Counted from the first letter of the stretch, positions 7,832 to 17,825 are shown. The stretch: DNA of 47,662 nt from Anabaena sp. 4-3 (GCF_001597745.1 NZ_LUHJ01000068.1:55902-103563), one strand, 5' to 3'. Numbers and translations are program-made. The notes: generated by a model not told the origin, from the letters alone.

Positions 7832-10800
7832 ATGGCACCTTCAGTCAACGAACCATTGCTAGTCACCCAAGCAACTGATAATGGTCTTGGTGATACCGTA
7901 GGTACTCTGAGTTGGGCGATTTTACAAGCCAATCAACAAGATGGAGATGACACCATCACCCTCGACAGTGATGTGCGCGTTACAGGAGTGATGAAAACCC
8001 TGATTAACAGCAACATCACAATTGTCGGGAATGGTAACAGTATTAGCGGTGATGCTAATAACAATGGTATTACTGATGATGGTGATGTTCGCCCCTTGTT
8101 TATCAAGTCCGGCACAGTGAATATCTCGAATTTAACCATCACCAATAGCATGGCTAAAGGGGGAGATAGTTACTACGGTGGCGGTGGTGCTGGTATGGGC
8201 GGCGGCTTGTTCATCTATGATGGCACTGTGTCATTAACTGATGTCACCTTTAGCAATAACAAGGCACAAGGCGGCAGTGGTATGCGTGTTCACCTGGACA
8301 ACGGCGATATCTTGTCCGGTAGTGGCGGTGGGATGTTTGGCAACGCCACTGGCTTCGGCGGCGGTGGGCTGTTTGCTAATAGCGATGGTAGCAATGGTGG
8401 CTATGGCGGCAACGGCAATTACGGCGGCAGAGGTGGCACCAACGGCGGCAACGGCGGTTTCGGTGGCGGTGGCGGTGGCTACGGCAATGGCGGCAATGGT
8501 GGCTTCGGTGGCGGCGGTGGCGGTGGCGGTGGCTACGGCTACGGCTACGGCTACGGCTACGGCAACGGCGGCAATGGCGGCTTCGGTGGTGGCGGTGGCT
8601 ACGGCTACGGCAATGGCGGCAGTGGTGGCTACGGTGGTGGTGGTGGCGGTGGCTACTACGGCAGCGGCGGCAATGGTGGCTTCGGCGGCGGTAGCGGTGG
8701 CGGTGGCTACGACGGCAGCGGCGGCGGTGCTGGTATGGGTGGCGGTATATTTATCCGCAGTGGTTCATTGACACTCAACAACACCACCTTCAATAACAAC
8801 ACTGCTACAGGTGGCACAGGTTTTGAGAATGGTAAGGGCTTAGGTGGCGCGATATTTATCATGCAGTCCACCAGCAACCCCAACGGCAACAACCAAGCAA
8901 TGCCCCAAGAAGCACCACCTACAGTCTCAGCTACAGGAAATACTTTCAACGGCAACAGTGCTGCTGACGATGCTGGTACAGAAACCGACAACGATGATAT
9001 TTACGGTGCTTTCGCTGTTCCTGCCGTAGAAGCAGGTGTCACCATCAGCGAAACCGACGACAGCACAGATGTCACCGAAGGCGGAGAAGGAGATACTTAT
9101 ACAGTCGTCCTCAACAGCCAACCCACAGATGATGTCACCATTACTCTCAACCCTGGCACACAACTAACAACCAGCCCCAACACCCTCACCTTCACCCCCG
9201 CCAACTGGAACATAGCCCAAGAAGTCACAGTCATAGCCCTGAATGATGCTGTAATTGAGGGTAATCACTCAGATACTATCACCCACACAGTCACTAGCAA
9301 CGATCCTAACTATTCTAATTTGACGATTAATCCCATCAACGTTGCTATCACCGACAACGATACCGCAGGTGTCACCATCAGCCCAACTGACGGCAGCACA
9401 GATGTCACCGAAGGCGGGGAAGGAGATACTTATACAGTCGTCCTCGACAGACAACCCACAGATGATGTCACCATTACTCTCAACCCTGGTACACAACTAA
9501 CAACCAGCCCCAACACCCTCACCTTCACCCCCGCCAACTGGAACATAGCCCAAGAAGTCACAGTCAAAGCCTTGAATGATGCCATCACAGAAGGCAATCA
9601 CACAGGTACTATCACCCATACCATCAGTAGCGACGATAGTAACTACAGCAACCTCAGCATTGCTGATATTACCGTCAACATCACCGATTACAACGGCACA
9701 CCCATCCAAGGCACAGGCGAAAAAGAAATTCTCCGAGGTGGAAACAACGCCGATGTCATTGAAGGCTTAGACGGTAATGACTACCTGCTAGGAGGCGGCG
9801 GTGACGACAACCTCGATGGCGGTGCTGGTAATGACTACGTATTCGGTGGCGCAGGTGATGATATCATCAAAGGTGGTGATGATGCTGGCTTTGACCTACT
9901 CTACGGCAACCAAGGTGAAGATACCCTTGATGGAGGCGACGGTGACGACAACCTCGACGGTGGAACAGGAAATGATAGCCTGATTGGTGGTCGTGGTAAC
10001 GATATCTATACTGTCGATAGTCTCGGCGACACCGTAGTTGAGATGGCAGACGAAGGCAGAGATAAAGTTAACTCTTTCATCGACTACACACTCGGAAATC
10101 ACTTGGAAAATCTCACCCTCTTGGGTAATGCCGAGAATGGTACTGGTAACAGCCTCAATAACCATATTATCGGTAACAATGCCAATAATATCTTATCTGG
10201 TTTAGAAGGTGATGATTGGTTAATGGGTAAGGGCGGTAACGACACCCTGTATGGTGGTGCTGATAATGACCGACTTGATGGTGGTGCTGGGGATGATAGT
10301 CTATTTGGTGGTGTTGGTAATGATATCTACGAAGTCGATAGTGGAGACGACACGATTGTTGAACTCGCCGATGAAGGTATTGATACAGTTATCTCTGTTG
10401 TAGATTGGACATTAGGCGACCACTTAGAAAACCTGACATTGGTGAGAAATGCTGAATTTGGTGAAGGTAATGAACTCGATAACCACATCTTTGGTAACAA
10501 TCAAAATAATGAATTGCGTGGTTTAGACGGTGATGATTTTCTCTCCGGGGGAGTCGGGGACGATACACTCACTGGTGGTGTTGGTGATGATACCCTAGTT
10601 GGTGGTCGTGGTGCAGATACCTTTGACTTGATTGGTGTTCTCGGTGGTGTTGATACTATTAACGATTTCCGCGTTGGTGAAGATATTATCCAAGTGTCTG
10701 CATCTGAGTTGGGTATCACACCACAAATGATCGCTGATAACAGCTGGTTTATCAGGGGGACGAGTGCGACTACAGACACTCACCGCTTGATTTACAATCA

Positions 10801-10933
10801 AACTACAGGCGCACTGTTCTTTGATGCTGATGGTAGTGGTGCTGGTGCGTCGGTACAAATAGGCTTGTTCTCCAATCGTGCGGTTTTAACTGCTGACAGT
10901 TTTGTTGTTGACGGTGGTCAGGCGGTCAGGTAA
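7832..10933 (+). CDS. RTX-type calcium-binding repeat protein, Gly-rich
   Basis: A 1033-residue acidic protein with no N-terminal signal peptide, as expected for type I secretion. Order: a beta-helix-like start (1-110; repeated GGGLFIYDGTVSL-type turns), a very Gly-rich segment (about 112-305) with GYGYGYGYGYG, a second helix-like turn (305-345), two nearly identical Calx-beta-like repeats of about 110 residues (about 402-511 and 512-621, each with TDVTEGGEGDTYTVVL), then blocks of GGxGxDxLxGG calcium-binding nonapeptides (about 630-715, 800-845, 895-935), and a C-terminal domain containing DADGSGAGASVQIG that is common at the end of cyanobacterial RTX proteins. A good ribosome-binding site (AGGAGA) precedes the ATG. 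Likely an extracellular surface or sheath protein; no enzyme domain is visible. No type I exporter genes lie in the window. Confidence 0.93.
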   Translation: MAPSVNEPLLVTQATDNGLGDTVGTLSWAILQANQQDGDDTITLDSDVRVTGVMKTLINSNITIVGNGNSISGDANNNGITDDGDVRPLFIKSGTVNISNLTITNSMAKGGDSYYGGGGAGMGGGLFIYDGTVSLTDVTFSNNKAQGGSGMRVHLDNGDILSGSGGGMFGNATGFGGGGLFANSDGSNGGYGGNGNYGGRGGTNGGNGGFGGGGGGYGNGGNGGFGGGGGGGGGYGYGYGYGYGNGGNGGFGGGGGYGYGNGGSGGYGGGGGGGYYGSGGNGGFGGGSGGGGYDGSGGGAGMGGGIFIRSGSLTLNNTTFNNNTATGGTGFENGKGLGGAIFIMQSTSNPNGNNQAMPQEAPPTVSATGNTFNGNSAADDAGTETDNDDIYGAFAVPAVEAGVTISETDDSTDVTEGGEGDTYTVVLNSQPTDDVTITLNPGTQLTTSPNTLTFTPANWNIAQEVTVIALNDAVIEGNHSDTITHTVTSNDPNYSNLTINPINVAITDNDTAGVTISPTDGSTDVTEGGEGDTYTVVLDRQPTDDVTITLNPGTQLTTSPNTLTFTPANWNIAQEVTVKALNDAITEGNHTGTITHTISSDDSNYSNLSIADITVNITDYNGTPIQGTGEKEILRGGNNADVIEGLDGNDYLLGGGGDDNLDGGAGNDYVFGGAGDDIIKGGDDAGFDLLYGNQGEDTLDGGDGDDNLDGGTGNDSLIGGRGNDIYTVDSLGDTVVEMADEGRDKVNSFIDYTLGNHLENLTLLGNAENGTGNSLNNHIIGNNANNILSGLEGDDWLMGKGGNDTLYGGADNDRLDGGAGDDSLFGGVGNDIYEVDSGDDTIVELADEGIDTVISVVDWTLGDHLENLTLVRNAEFGEGNELDNHIFGNNQNNELRGLDGDDFLSGGVGDDTLTGGVGDDTLVGGRGADTFDLIGVLGGVDTINDFRVGEDIIQVSASELGITPQMIADNSWFIRGTSATTDTHRLIYNQTTGALFFDADGSGAGASVQIGLFSNRAVLTADSFVVDGGQAVR

Positions 10934-10950
10934 ACTGATTCTCTCACTGT

Positions 10951-11045
10951 CAGGACTTACGCAACTGGCATATTAGTAGGGTGCGTCAGATATCAAAAAT
11001 CTGTTTATTGGCAGCATTTAAGCAGTCTGACGCACCCTACAAGAC
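10951..11045. mobile_element. MITE-like element, family A, copy 2
   Basis: Starts with CAGGACTTACGCAA, then the inner inverted repeat GTAGGGTGCGTCAGA (10976-10990 with 11026-11040). The distal end is degenerate. It fills the gap between the convergent RTX and creatininase genes, where the hairpin could end transcription from both sides. Confidence 0.8.
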
Positions 11046-11059
11046 TACAAGACTGATGT

Positions 11060-11857
11060 TTAACTAGGCTGGCGAAAGTTGTAAATTTCTGTAATTACGT
11101 CTACCCAACCATCAGAGACAGATTCTAAAATGCGATCGCCTTTTTCTTTAGTCGCTGTAGTCGCATCACCAATTACACCACTTTTACTAATATCCTTTGT
11201 CACCCAAGCCACGGGTAGCTTACCCTCCCAACTCAACAAACTACCTGCCGGCTGTTCTGGGGGATATTCCGCCACTGCTTGCTCTAACCTCACCTGCTCT
11301 GGTAAAATAGCCAGCATAATGCTAGTTTCCGCGTCTCCGGCGTGCATTCCTTGGGTTGCTTCCTTTGGTGTCAGCAATTCTTTAGTAATGTGAGGTACAC
11401 GCCAAGTAAAAAGCGGAAATACCCAAAAGTCGCCATACTTAACGTGTAAATCCCGCGCTGCCATTTGCATCACTTGGGGTTGTCCCCCGTGGGAATTCAT
11501 CAATACTAGCTTTCTAAAGCCAGCACGGTAGATACTTTCGGCAACTTCGATGATTGTAGCGGTGAGTGTTTCGGTGCTGAGGGTAATTGTACCGGGAAAG
11601 TGCCAATGTTCGTTAGATTTACCATAATATAAAGTAGGCAAAGCGTAAGCCGGAATATTAGCATCCAACTTTGACAAAGCCTTACCTAAAACACCTACAC
11701 TAATAGCAGCATCAACAATCAGTGGTAGATGAGGCCCGTGTTGTTCAATTGCCCCCACTGGTTGAATGATAACAACATTTTCCTTATTCGGCATAGCCTG
11801 AATTTCAGTCCAGGTGAGATAGGGAAAAAACCGTTCTGGGGGAATAAAGTTGTGCAT
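11060..11857 (-). CDS. Creatininase family protein
   Basis: A metal-dependent amidohydrolase of the creatininase fold, about 265 residues. The metal-site pattern GAIEQHGPHLPLIVDA gives Glu, His and Asp ligands; SNEHWHFPGT, LVLMNSHGG and HAGDAETS provide the remaining conserved sites. The family includes creatininase, MftE-like peptidases and formamide hydrolases of riboflavin/F420 pathways, so the substrate cannot be deduced. I chose the ATG at 11857; an upstream ATG at 11878 would add seven residues that are encoded by an ATTCAAA tandem repeat and are therefore doubtful. Neither start has a ribosome-binding site. It stands alone, convergent with the RTX gene. Confidence 0.9.
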   Translation of the reverse strand: MHNFIPPERFFPYLTWTEIQAMPNKENVVIIQPVGAIEQHGPHLPLIVDAAISVGVLGKALSKLDANIPAYALPTLYYGKSNEHWHFPGTITLSTETLTATIIEVAESIYRAGFRKLVLMNSHGGQPQVMQMAARDLHVKYGDFWVFPLFTWRVPHITKELLTPKEATQGMHAGDAETSIMLAILPEQVRLEQAVAEYPPEQPAGSLLSWEGKLPVAWVTKDISKSGVIGDATTATKEKGDRILESVSDGWVDVITEIYNFRQPS

Positions 11858-11865
11858 CTGGGAAA

Positions 11866-11893
11866 ATTCAAAATTCAAAATTCAAAATTCAAA
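11866..11893. repeat. ATTCAAA heptamer STRR
   Basis: Four units of ATTCAAA just upstream of the creatininase-like gene. They would code for its first residues if the upstream ATG were used. Confidence 0.9.
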
Positions 11894-11999
11894 ATGAAAG
11901 AAGCGGCTTTTGGCTGCTGCGATCGCATCATTTTTATATTAACTGGGAATTAGAAGGGACTGGGTACTGGGAACAGGGGAGAAGAACTTTTACCCAGTC

Positions 12000-12024
12000 A
12001 ACCGTCAACCGTCAACCGTCAACA
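12000..12024. repeat. ACCGTCA heptamer STRR
   Basis: Three and a half units of GTCAACC/ACCGTCA upstream of the glucokinase gene. Confidence 0.85.
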
Positions 12025-12127
12025 ATTGTGAATTGATTTGTCTCCCTCATCTGCCCAACCTCTAGCTTCTAACCTCCAATTCAGCGCATAATAACCAAGT
12101 CTGAAACAATCAAAGGAAGGACAATCA

Positions 12128-12841
12128 ATGGTCGAGGATAATGGCTCAATTCGCACTTTATCGGTTGATATTGGTGGTAGTGGTGTCAAAGCGATAGTCT
12201 TAGATATCACAGGAAACCCCGTGAGTGAACGGGCGCGTGTTGATACACCCCAACCCGCTACACCAGAAGTGGTGATCAATGCCATCATGGTATTAGCAGC
12301 TGCTCAAGGTGAGTTTCATCGTGTCTCGGTAGGTTTTCCGGGTGTGGTGCGCTATGGTGTCACAGAAACAGCAGTAAATTTACATCCAGATTGGATTGGG
12401 TTTGATTTAGAAACAGCACTTTTGCAACGATTAAATAAACCTGTACGGGTGATTAATGATGCAGATATGCAAGGATTGGGGGCGATTAAAGGTAAAGGTG
12501 TAGAGTTGGTAATTACGTTAGGTACTGGTTTCGGTTCGGCTTTGTTTGTCGATGGTAAATTAGTTCCGAATATGGAAATGGGACATCATCCGTTTCGCAA
12601 AAATGAAACTTTCGAGGAACAGCTAGGAAGGGCGGCGTTAGACAAAATTGGTGAGAAAAAATGGAATCGTCGGTTAAAGAAGGCGATCGCATCTTTGCAG
12701 AGTTTATTCAATTATGATTACCTTTATATTGGCGGCGGTGAAGCTGTAAAAGTAAATTTTCAGCTACCCTTAAATGTGCGACTCATTCCTAATATCACTG
12801 GGTTATTAGGTGGTATTGCTTTGTGGCGAGATGAAAGGTAA
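12128..12841 (+). CDS. ppgK: Polyphosphate glucokinase, ROK family
   Basis: A 237-residue ROK-family sugar kinase. The phosphate-binding loop DIGGSGVKAIVLD (residues 14-26) opens the protein, VGFPGVV and NDADMQGLGA (about 115-124, with the catalytic Asp) follow, then TLGTGFGSALFVDG (about 136-149) and a terminal YLYIGGGEA. Length and the GSGVK loop match polyphosphate-dependent glucokinases; an Anabaena member has been shown, as I recall, to phosphorylate glucose with polyphosphate. Product: glucose 6-phosphate in the cytoplasm. AAGGAAGGA lies just upstream of the ATG, a strong ribosome-binding site. It is convergent with kdpC and appears to be a single-gene unit. Confidence 0.9.
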   Translation: MVEDNGSIRTLSVDIGGSGVKAIVLDITGNPVSERARVDTPQPATPEVVINAIMVLAAAQGEFHRVSVGFPGVVRYGVTETAVNLHPDWIGFDLETALLQRLNKPVRVINDADMQGLGAIKGKGVELVITLGTGFGSALFVDGKLVPNMEMGHHPFRKNETFEEQLGRAALDKIGEKKWNRRLKKAIASLQSLFNYDYLYIGGGEAVKVNFQLPLNVRLIPNITGLLGGIALWRDER

Positions 12842-12854
12842 GTTTGAGGAGTAG

Positions 12855-12888
12855 AGGCAGCAAAGGCAGCAAAGGCAGCAAAGGAAGC
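12855..12888. repeat. GGCAGCAAA nonamer tandem repeat
   Basis: Three full units of GGCAGCAAA plus a partial one, between the stop codons of the convergent glucokinase and kdpC genes. Confidence 0.85.
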
Positions 12889-12927
12889 GGAGTCAGAAAT
12901 TCTTTCCTCATACTCACTCAAGAGTCT

Positions 12928-13533
12928 CTAACTTTGCTCCCGGTTAATATCTTGCAAGTCAAGAGCATAATTTAACCGCAAAATATTAACTCCTGGTTCG
13001 CCAAAAATTCCTAAAAATCTCCCTTCAGTATATTTATTAACTAGCCTTAATAGTTCATCGGCTTGGACATCACGGGCGCGAGCAACGCGCTCTATTTGTT
13101 GTCTAGCAGCTTGGACGGAAATATGTGGATCTAAACCTGAGCCAGAAGTATAAATTAAATCAGCTAAAGGTGGGATATTTTCTTCTTGCAGTTTATTTGC
13201 TTGTTCAATAATACGAGTGAGCAGTTCTGGATTACTAGGTGCAAGATTACTAGCACCAGATATACCCGTTGTTCTGGCTCTTCTCCCCTGAGAATATCTG
13301 ACTGCACTGGGACGACCATGAAAATATTTTTCGGAAACAAACACTTGACCAATTAAGGCTGAACCAATTGGTTGAGCCTCTATATTTTGCATGATGCTAC
13401 CGTTAGCTTGAACTGGAAATAAACCTTGACCAATCACTAAAATAGCTAGAGGATAGATAATTGCGGTGACTAACCACAGTACCAGAGTCAGACGAAAGGC
13501 TTTGATGATTTCTCTAATAAAAGACATAGACAT
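12928..13533 (-). CDS. kdpC: Potassium-transporting ATPase C chain KdpC
   Basis: A 201-residue membrane-anchored subunit. One N-terminal helix (about 13-33, LTLVLWLVTAIIYPLAILVIG) is followed by the family patterns GSALIGQ, FHGRPSAV, SNLAPSNPEL and SGSGLDPHIS. KdpC holds KdpA and KdpB together and helps ATP binding by the high-affinity potassium pump. Last gene of the minus-strand kdpA-kdpB-kdpC series; ATGs at 13533 and 13527 are both usable. Downstream lies the convergent glucokinase, so no kdpD follows. Confidence 0.97.
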   Translation of the reverse strand: MSMSFIREIIKAFRLTLVLWLVTAIIYPLAILVIGQGLFPVQANGSIMQNIEAQPIGSALIGQVFVSEKYFHGRPSAVRYSQGRRARTTGISGASNLAPSNPELLTRIIEQANKLQEENIPPLADLIYTSGSGLDPHISVQAARQQIERVARARDVQADELLRLVNKYTEGRFLGIFGEPGVNILRLNYALDLQDINREQS

Positions 13534-13619
13534 TTTTTTAGTTACTCTAAGAATTTAACTGGTAATTTTTTCTAGAATTCATTCAGATTAACGGAGAACA
13601 GGGAACTCTTAATAGGGAA

Positions 13620-13725
13620 CAGCATATTAGTAGGGTGCGTCAGGTATCAAAAATACGTTTATTGATAGCATTTAAACAGTCTGACGCACCCTACAAGACC
13701 TTTGTCATGTAACACTTGCGTCAGA
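13620..13725. mobile_element. MITE-like element, family A, copy 3, between kdpB and kdpC
   Basis: Inner inverted repeat from GTAGGGTGCGTCAG (13630-13643) to CTGACGCACCCTAC (13681-13694), and an outer end ACACTTGCGTCAG (to 13724) as in copy 1. The opposite outer end is lost. It occupies half of the 220-bp gap between two genes of one operon, so transcripts entering kdpC must cross its hairpin. Confidence 0.8.
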
Positions 13726-13753
13726 ATATAATCGCGTTTCTACTATTGACTTT

Positions 13754-15859
13754 TTACGCTAATCCTACGGCAGTAATCAGGATATCTATGAATTTAATTG
13801 CAATCAATGGTGCAATTACTCCACCCAAACCATATATTAGAATATTGCGTTGTAATAACTGATTAGCTGTTAATGGTCGAAATTGCACGCCGTTTAAAGC
13901 TAGGGGCATTAAAGCGGGAATAATCAAGGCGTTATAAATCAAAGCTGACAGCACAGCCGAATTAGTGCTAGTTAAATTCATAATATTCAAACCTTGCAGA
14001 TTAGCACCTGCAAAGATGACTGGGATAATGGCAAAGTATTTAGCAATATCATTAGCCAGAGAAAATGTTGTTAAGGCACCACGGGTAATTAGCAGTTGTT
14101 TACCGATGCTGACAATATCAATCAACTTGGTGGGATCAGAGTCCAAATCTACCATATTGGCGGCTTCTTTGGCGGCTTGAGTTCCCGTATTCATGGCTAA
14201 ACCAACGTTAGCTTGAGCTAAAGCGGGTGCATCGTTGGTTCCGTCTCCAGTCATGGCTACGAGTCTACCTTGGGCTTGTTCCTGTTGAATGACGGTGATT
14301 TTATCTTCTGGTGTGGCTTCAGCGATAAATTCATCAACGCCAGCTTCTTCAGCTATGACGGCTGCGGTAATGCGGTTATCGCCTGTGAGCATGATAGTAC
14401 GTACTCCCATGCGGCGCAATTGGTCAAAGCGATCGCGAATACCTGGTTTAACAATATCCTTCAGATAAATCACGCCATAGATTTCATTACCCAAGCACAC
14501 GGCTAAAGGTGTACCCCCCTGTTGGGAAACTCGCTCATAAGCAGCATCTAATTCTGGGCTAATTTGCCCATGACGGGAACGGACAAAACCTTTAATAGCT
14601 TCTACTGCGCCTTTTCTGGCTTCCCTTCCCCCTGGTAAATTAGTGCCACTCATCCGAGTTTTAGGGGAAAATTCCACTCCTTGAGCTTGTCTGAAGTCTA
14701 AATCAAATTTGGCACCCAACTTTTCGGCTAGGCGGAGAATTGATTTACCTTCTGGTGTATCATCAAATACGCTTGTGACCCAAGCCACGCTAGCCATTTC
14801 TGCCATTGAGTGACCATTGATCGGGATCAATTCTTCAGCTAAACGATTACCTAATGTAATTGTACCTGTTTTATCGAGAACTAAGGTATTCACATCACCG
14901 CAAGCTTCTACGGCTCGTCCTGATGTGGCGATGACGTTAAATTGGGCTACTCTATCCATCCCAGCAATCCCAATAGCATTAAGTAAACTCGCTATAGTGG
15001 TTGGTATCAAAGCTACAAGTAGGGCAATTAAAATTGAGACGTTAATGGGACTGTTGACATAGTAGGCAAAGGCGGGTAAGGTAGCCACCACAAACAAAAA
15101 CACCAAGGTCAAAAAAGTCAATAATATACTCAGTGTAATTTCATTGGGGGTTTTGCTGCGTTCTGCGCCTTCGACTAAGGCAATCATCCGGTCAATAAAG
15201 CCTTTGTCTGGGTCGGCGGTGACACGTATAATCAATTCATCGGAGAGAATGCGAGTACCACCGGTGACGGAACTGGCAATATCTGAGCCTGATTCTTTTA
15301 GGACTGGTGCAGATTCTCCAGTAATGGCTGATTCATCCACTGAAGCCACACCCATAATTACCTCCCCATCGGCGGGGATGATATCACCAGCCACTATATA
15401 TATAGTGTCGCCTTGTCTGAGGCTAGTAGCCGGGACTTCGGTGATCATACCATCGGGTGAGAGTTTCTTCGCGGGTGTTTTTGATTTGGTGGCACGCAAA
15501 GCATCGGCTTGGGCTTTACCTCGTCCTTCGGCGACGGCTTCCGCGAAGTTAGCAAACCAAACCGTTAAGAACAAAGTCCCGGTTAATATGCCGTTGAAAA
15601 GTTGGGGATTTGGCTGTTGTGTAGGGCCGAATAAATCAGGTTGGATGGCGAGGGCGAAGGTGATGAGAGTCCCCAACCACACCAAAAATATTACCGGGTT
15701 TTTGATGGCAGCTTTGGGATTAAGCTTGATAAAAGCATCCCAAATCGCCCTGAGATAGAGTTGTCTAGGATTAATTTTCGCTTTTTTGCTGGCGCGACGG
15801 CGATCGCCTGTACCAGAAAGAGGTGTTTTTATTTTAGAGGTAGCTGCCACTGTCTTCAT
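13754..15859 (-). CDS. kdpB: Potassium-transporting ATPase B chain KdpB
   Basis: The 701-residue P-type ATPase subunit that drives the Kdp pump. The phosphorylation motif DKTGTIT lies near residue 329, the TGES dephosphorylation motif near 190, and the hinge motif MTGDGTNDAPAL near 540. Hydrophobic helices flank these in the usual order. The N-terminus carries about 30 extra basic residues before the first helices. It hydrolyses ATP at the cytoplasmic membrane to power potassium uptake through KdpA. The gap to kdpA is 214 bases and contains no gene that I can support. Confidence 0.98.
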   Translation of the reverse strand: MKTVAATSKIKTPLSGTGDRRRASKKAKINPRQLYLRAIWDAFIKLNPKAAIKNPVIFLVWLGTLITFALAIQPDLFGPTQQPNPQLFNGILTGTLFLTVWFANFAEAVAEGRGKAQADALRATKSKTPAKKLSPDGMITEVPATSLRQGDTIYIVAGDIIPADGEVIMGVASVDESAITGESAPVLKESGSDIASSVTGGTRILSDELIIRVTADPDKGFIDRMIALVEGAERSKTPNEITLSILLTFLTLVFLFVVATLPAFAYYVNSPINVSILIALLVALIPTTIASLLNAIGIAGMDRVAQFNVIATSGRAVEACGDVNTLVLDKTGTITLGNRLAEELIPINGHSMAEMASVAWVTSVFDDTPEGKSILRLAEKLGAKFDLDFRQAQGVEFSPKTRMSGTNLPGGREARKGAVEAIKGFVRSRHGQISPELDAAYERVSQQGGTPLAVCLGNEIYGVIYLKDIVKPGIRDRFDQLRRMGVRTIMLTGDNRITAAVIAEEAGVDEFIAEATPEDKITVIQQEQAQGRLVAMTGDGTNDAPALAQANVGLAMNTGTQAAKEAANMVDLDSDPTKLIDIVSIGKQLLITRGALTTFSLANDIAKYFAIIPVIFAGANLQGLNIMNLTSTNSAVLSALIYNALIIPALMPLALNGVQFRPLTANQLLQRNILIYGLGGVIAPLIAIKFIDILITAVGLA

Positions 15860-16073
15860 TGAATTTATGTAATATTGGATTGATATGAACGGGGAGATGG
15901 GGAACTAACATCAAGAATTTCTCCCTTATAGCTCTGATGCAATTTACAATTGTTTCTGGCTTTACTCTTTGCGTCTGGTGCGCCTGTATGTGAGCTTTTA
16001 AAAGTATTATTCAGCGACACCAAAGAATATCAGCAGTCTCTTGTCTACCTTCTCCCCGAAACTCAAATATCTT

Positions 16074-17759
16074 CTAACTACCAGATGCTAATTTAAAACC
16101 TTCAGCAATTGGCCCTAAAGCCAAGACTGGGAAGAAAGTCAACACCCCCAAAAGCAAGACAATACCAGCCGTGACAGTGGTAAATAGCAAGGAATCAGTT
16201 TTGAGGGTGCCAGAGGTTTGGGGTACTGTTTGTTTACGAGACATACGATCAGCTAATAGCAGGATGGCAGTCATGGGAATATAACGCCCTGCCAAAATGC
16301 TGAAACTGCCGCTTAAATTCCACCACAGGCTATTATCTGCCAATCCTTCTAAACCAGAACCATTGTTAGCACTAGCTGAGGCGTACTCATAAACGACTTG
16401 AGAAATGCCATGAAAGCCGGGGTTAGTAATGCCGGAAAGGGAAAAGGGATAAGCTAAGGCGATCGCACTGGGAATTAACACCAAGATAGGATGAATCATC
16501 AATACCATACTGGCGAGGATAATTTCCCGCCTTTCGATTTTGCGCCCAAAAAATTCTGGTGTGCGTCCGACCATCAGTCCTGTGAAGAATACAGTCAGAA
16601 TCAGGTAAACTAACAGATAAGCTGTGCCAATTCCTTGACCACCCCAAATCATTTGCCAGCATAAATTAAATAAAGTCGCAAATAGTCCTGATGGCATTAA
16701 GGAGTCGTGCATGCCGTTGACAGCACCGCAGACGCTAGCGGTTGTCATCACTGCCCATAGTGCTGTTTCTGCCCAACCAAATCGGACTTCTTTACCTTCT
16801 AAATTCGGCTGTTCTACTCCTAAAGTGCCATTGACGAGAGGATTACCTTGTAGTTCTCCTCCGGCAGCTATCCAGACGAGAATGATAAATACTGCAAATA
16901 CCATCCAAAACAACAGCCAAGCTTGTTTGATGTTTTTGGCAAACACACCATAGGTGTAAATCATGGCGGCGGGAATGGCAATCATGGCGATGATTTCGAT
17001 CAAGTTCGTCACACCATTGGGATTTTCAAAAGGATGGGCTGAGTTAGTAGCGAAGAAGCCACCGCCGTTATCACCCAACATTTTGATCATCTCAAAGGAG
17101 GCGACAGGGCCTCTAGCTATGTATTGGGTTCCTCCCTCTAGGGTGGTGACAGTCAAAGGTGCTTGTAATGTTTGCGGTACACCTAAAGCAACTAAGGCGA
17201 TCGCACCCAGTACCGAGATAGGCAGTAATATCCTGGTAATGGCACGGATGAGATCAACGTAAAAGTTGCCTAAGTTTCTCCCCGTTATTCCCCGAATAAA
17301 GGCAATACCCACCGCTAACCCAGTAGCAGCCGAGGTAAACATCAAAAATCCTAAAGCTGCAACTTGCGAAAAGTAACTCAGGGTTGTTTCAGGAATGTAA
17401 TGTTGTTGGTCAGTATTAGTAACAAAAGAAACTACAGTATGGAGGAGAGTATCCCACCTGGGCGCACCAAATCCATTGGGATTTCCAGGTAAAACTCTTT
17501 GCAAAAATATCAGTAAATACACTAGCAAACCCATGCACAGGTTAGTGGATAGTATTGCTTGTACATACTGCCAACCCGTCATTTCATCTTTAGGGCGAAT
17601 CCCCGCGATTACATAGAAACTGCGTTCTATCGGATTCATGACAGCATCTAATAATGTCCGTTCACCGAGGAACACACGCGCTATGTAATTACCCAGAATG
17701 GGTGTGATTGCTATCACAATACATAGTGTTAAAACAATTTGTAACAAACCTTGTCCCAT
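16074..17759 (-). CDS. kdpA: Potassium-transporting ATPase A chain KdpA
   Basis: The 561-residue potassium-binding and channel-like subunit, with ten or so hydrophobic segments and the four selectivity-type loops typical of KdpA, such as [26 protein letters not shown] and NGSG near residue 455-470. I chose the ATG at 17759; a TTG five codons upstream would extend it slightly without family support. It begins the minus-strand kdp operon; a plausible promoter lies at 17826-17854. No kdpF-like mini-gene is seen upstream. Expression is probably induced by potassium limitation, as known for Kdp, but no sensor genes are present here. Confidence 0.97.
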   Translation of the reverse strand: MGQGLLQIVLTLCIVIAITPILGNYIARVFLGERTLLDAVMNPIERSFYVIAGIRPKDEMTGWQYVQAILSTNLCMGLLVYLLIFLQRVLPGNPNGFGAPRWDTLLHTVVSFVTNTDQQHYIPETTLSYFSQVAALGFLMFTSAATGLAVGIAFIRGITGRNLGNFYVDLIRAITRILLPISVLGAIALVALGVPQTLQAPLTVTTLEGGTQYIARGPVASFEMIKMLGDNGGGFFATNSAHPFENPNGVTNLIEIIAMIAIPAAMIYTYGVFAKNIKQAWLLFWMVFAVFIILVWIAAGGELQGNPLVNGTLGVEQPNLEGKEVRFGWAETALWAVMTTASVCGAVNGMHDSLMPSGLFATLFNLCWQMIWGGQGIGTAYLLVYLILTVFFTGLMVGRTPEFFGRKIERREIILASMVLMIHPILVLIPSAIALAYPFSLSGITNPGFHGISQVVYEYASASANNGSGLEGLADNSLWWNLSGSFSILAGRYIPMTAILLLADRMSRKQTVPQTSGTLKTDSLLFTTVTAGIVLLLGVLTFFPVLALGPIAEGFKLASGS

Positions 17760-17825
17760 TGATTTCGCGCTCAATTTTCAGCCAATACTGTCTAGCTAAT
17801 TCTGAGAAATAAAAAATAACCTATT

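Noticed and set aside
8241-8771. A 176-codon Ala/Val-rich frame in the RTX gene
   Set aside because: It is the second frame of the GGC/GGT-rich segment; the composition explains the lack of stops.
13534-13753. Possible kdpG gene between kdpB and kdpC
   Set aside because: The gap is only 220 bases and half of it is the palindromic element; no suitable open frame is present.
15144-15758. A 204-codon plus-strand frame opposite kdpB
   Set aside because: Shadow of kdpB with no independent support.
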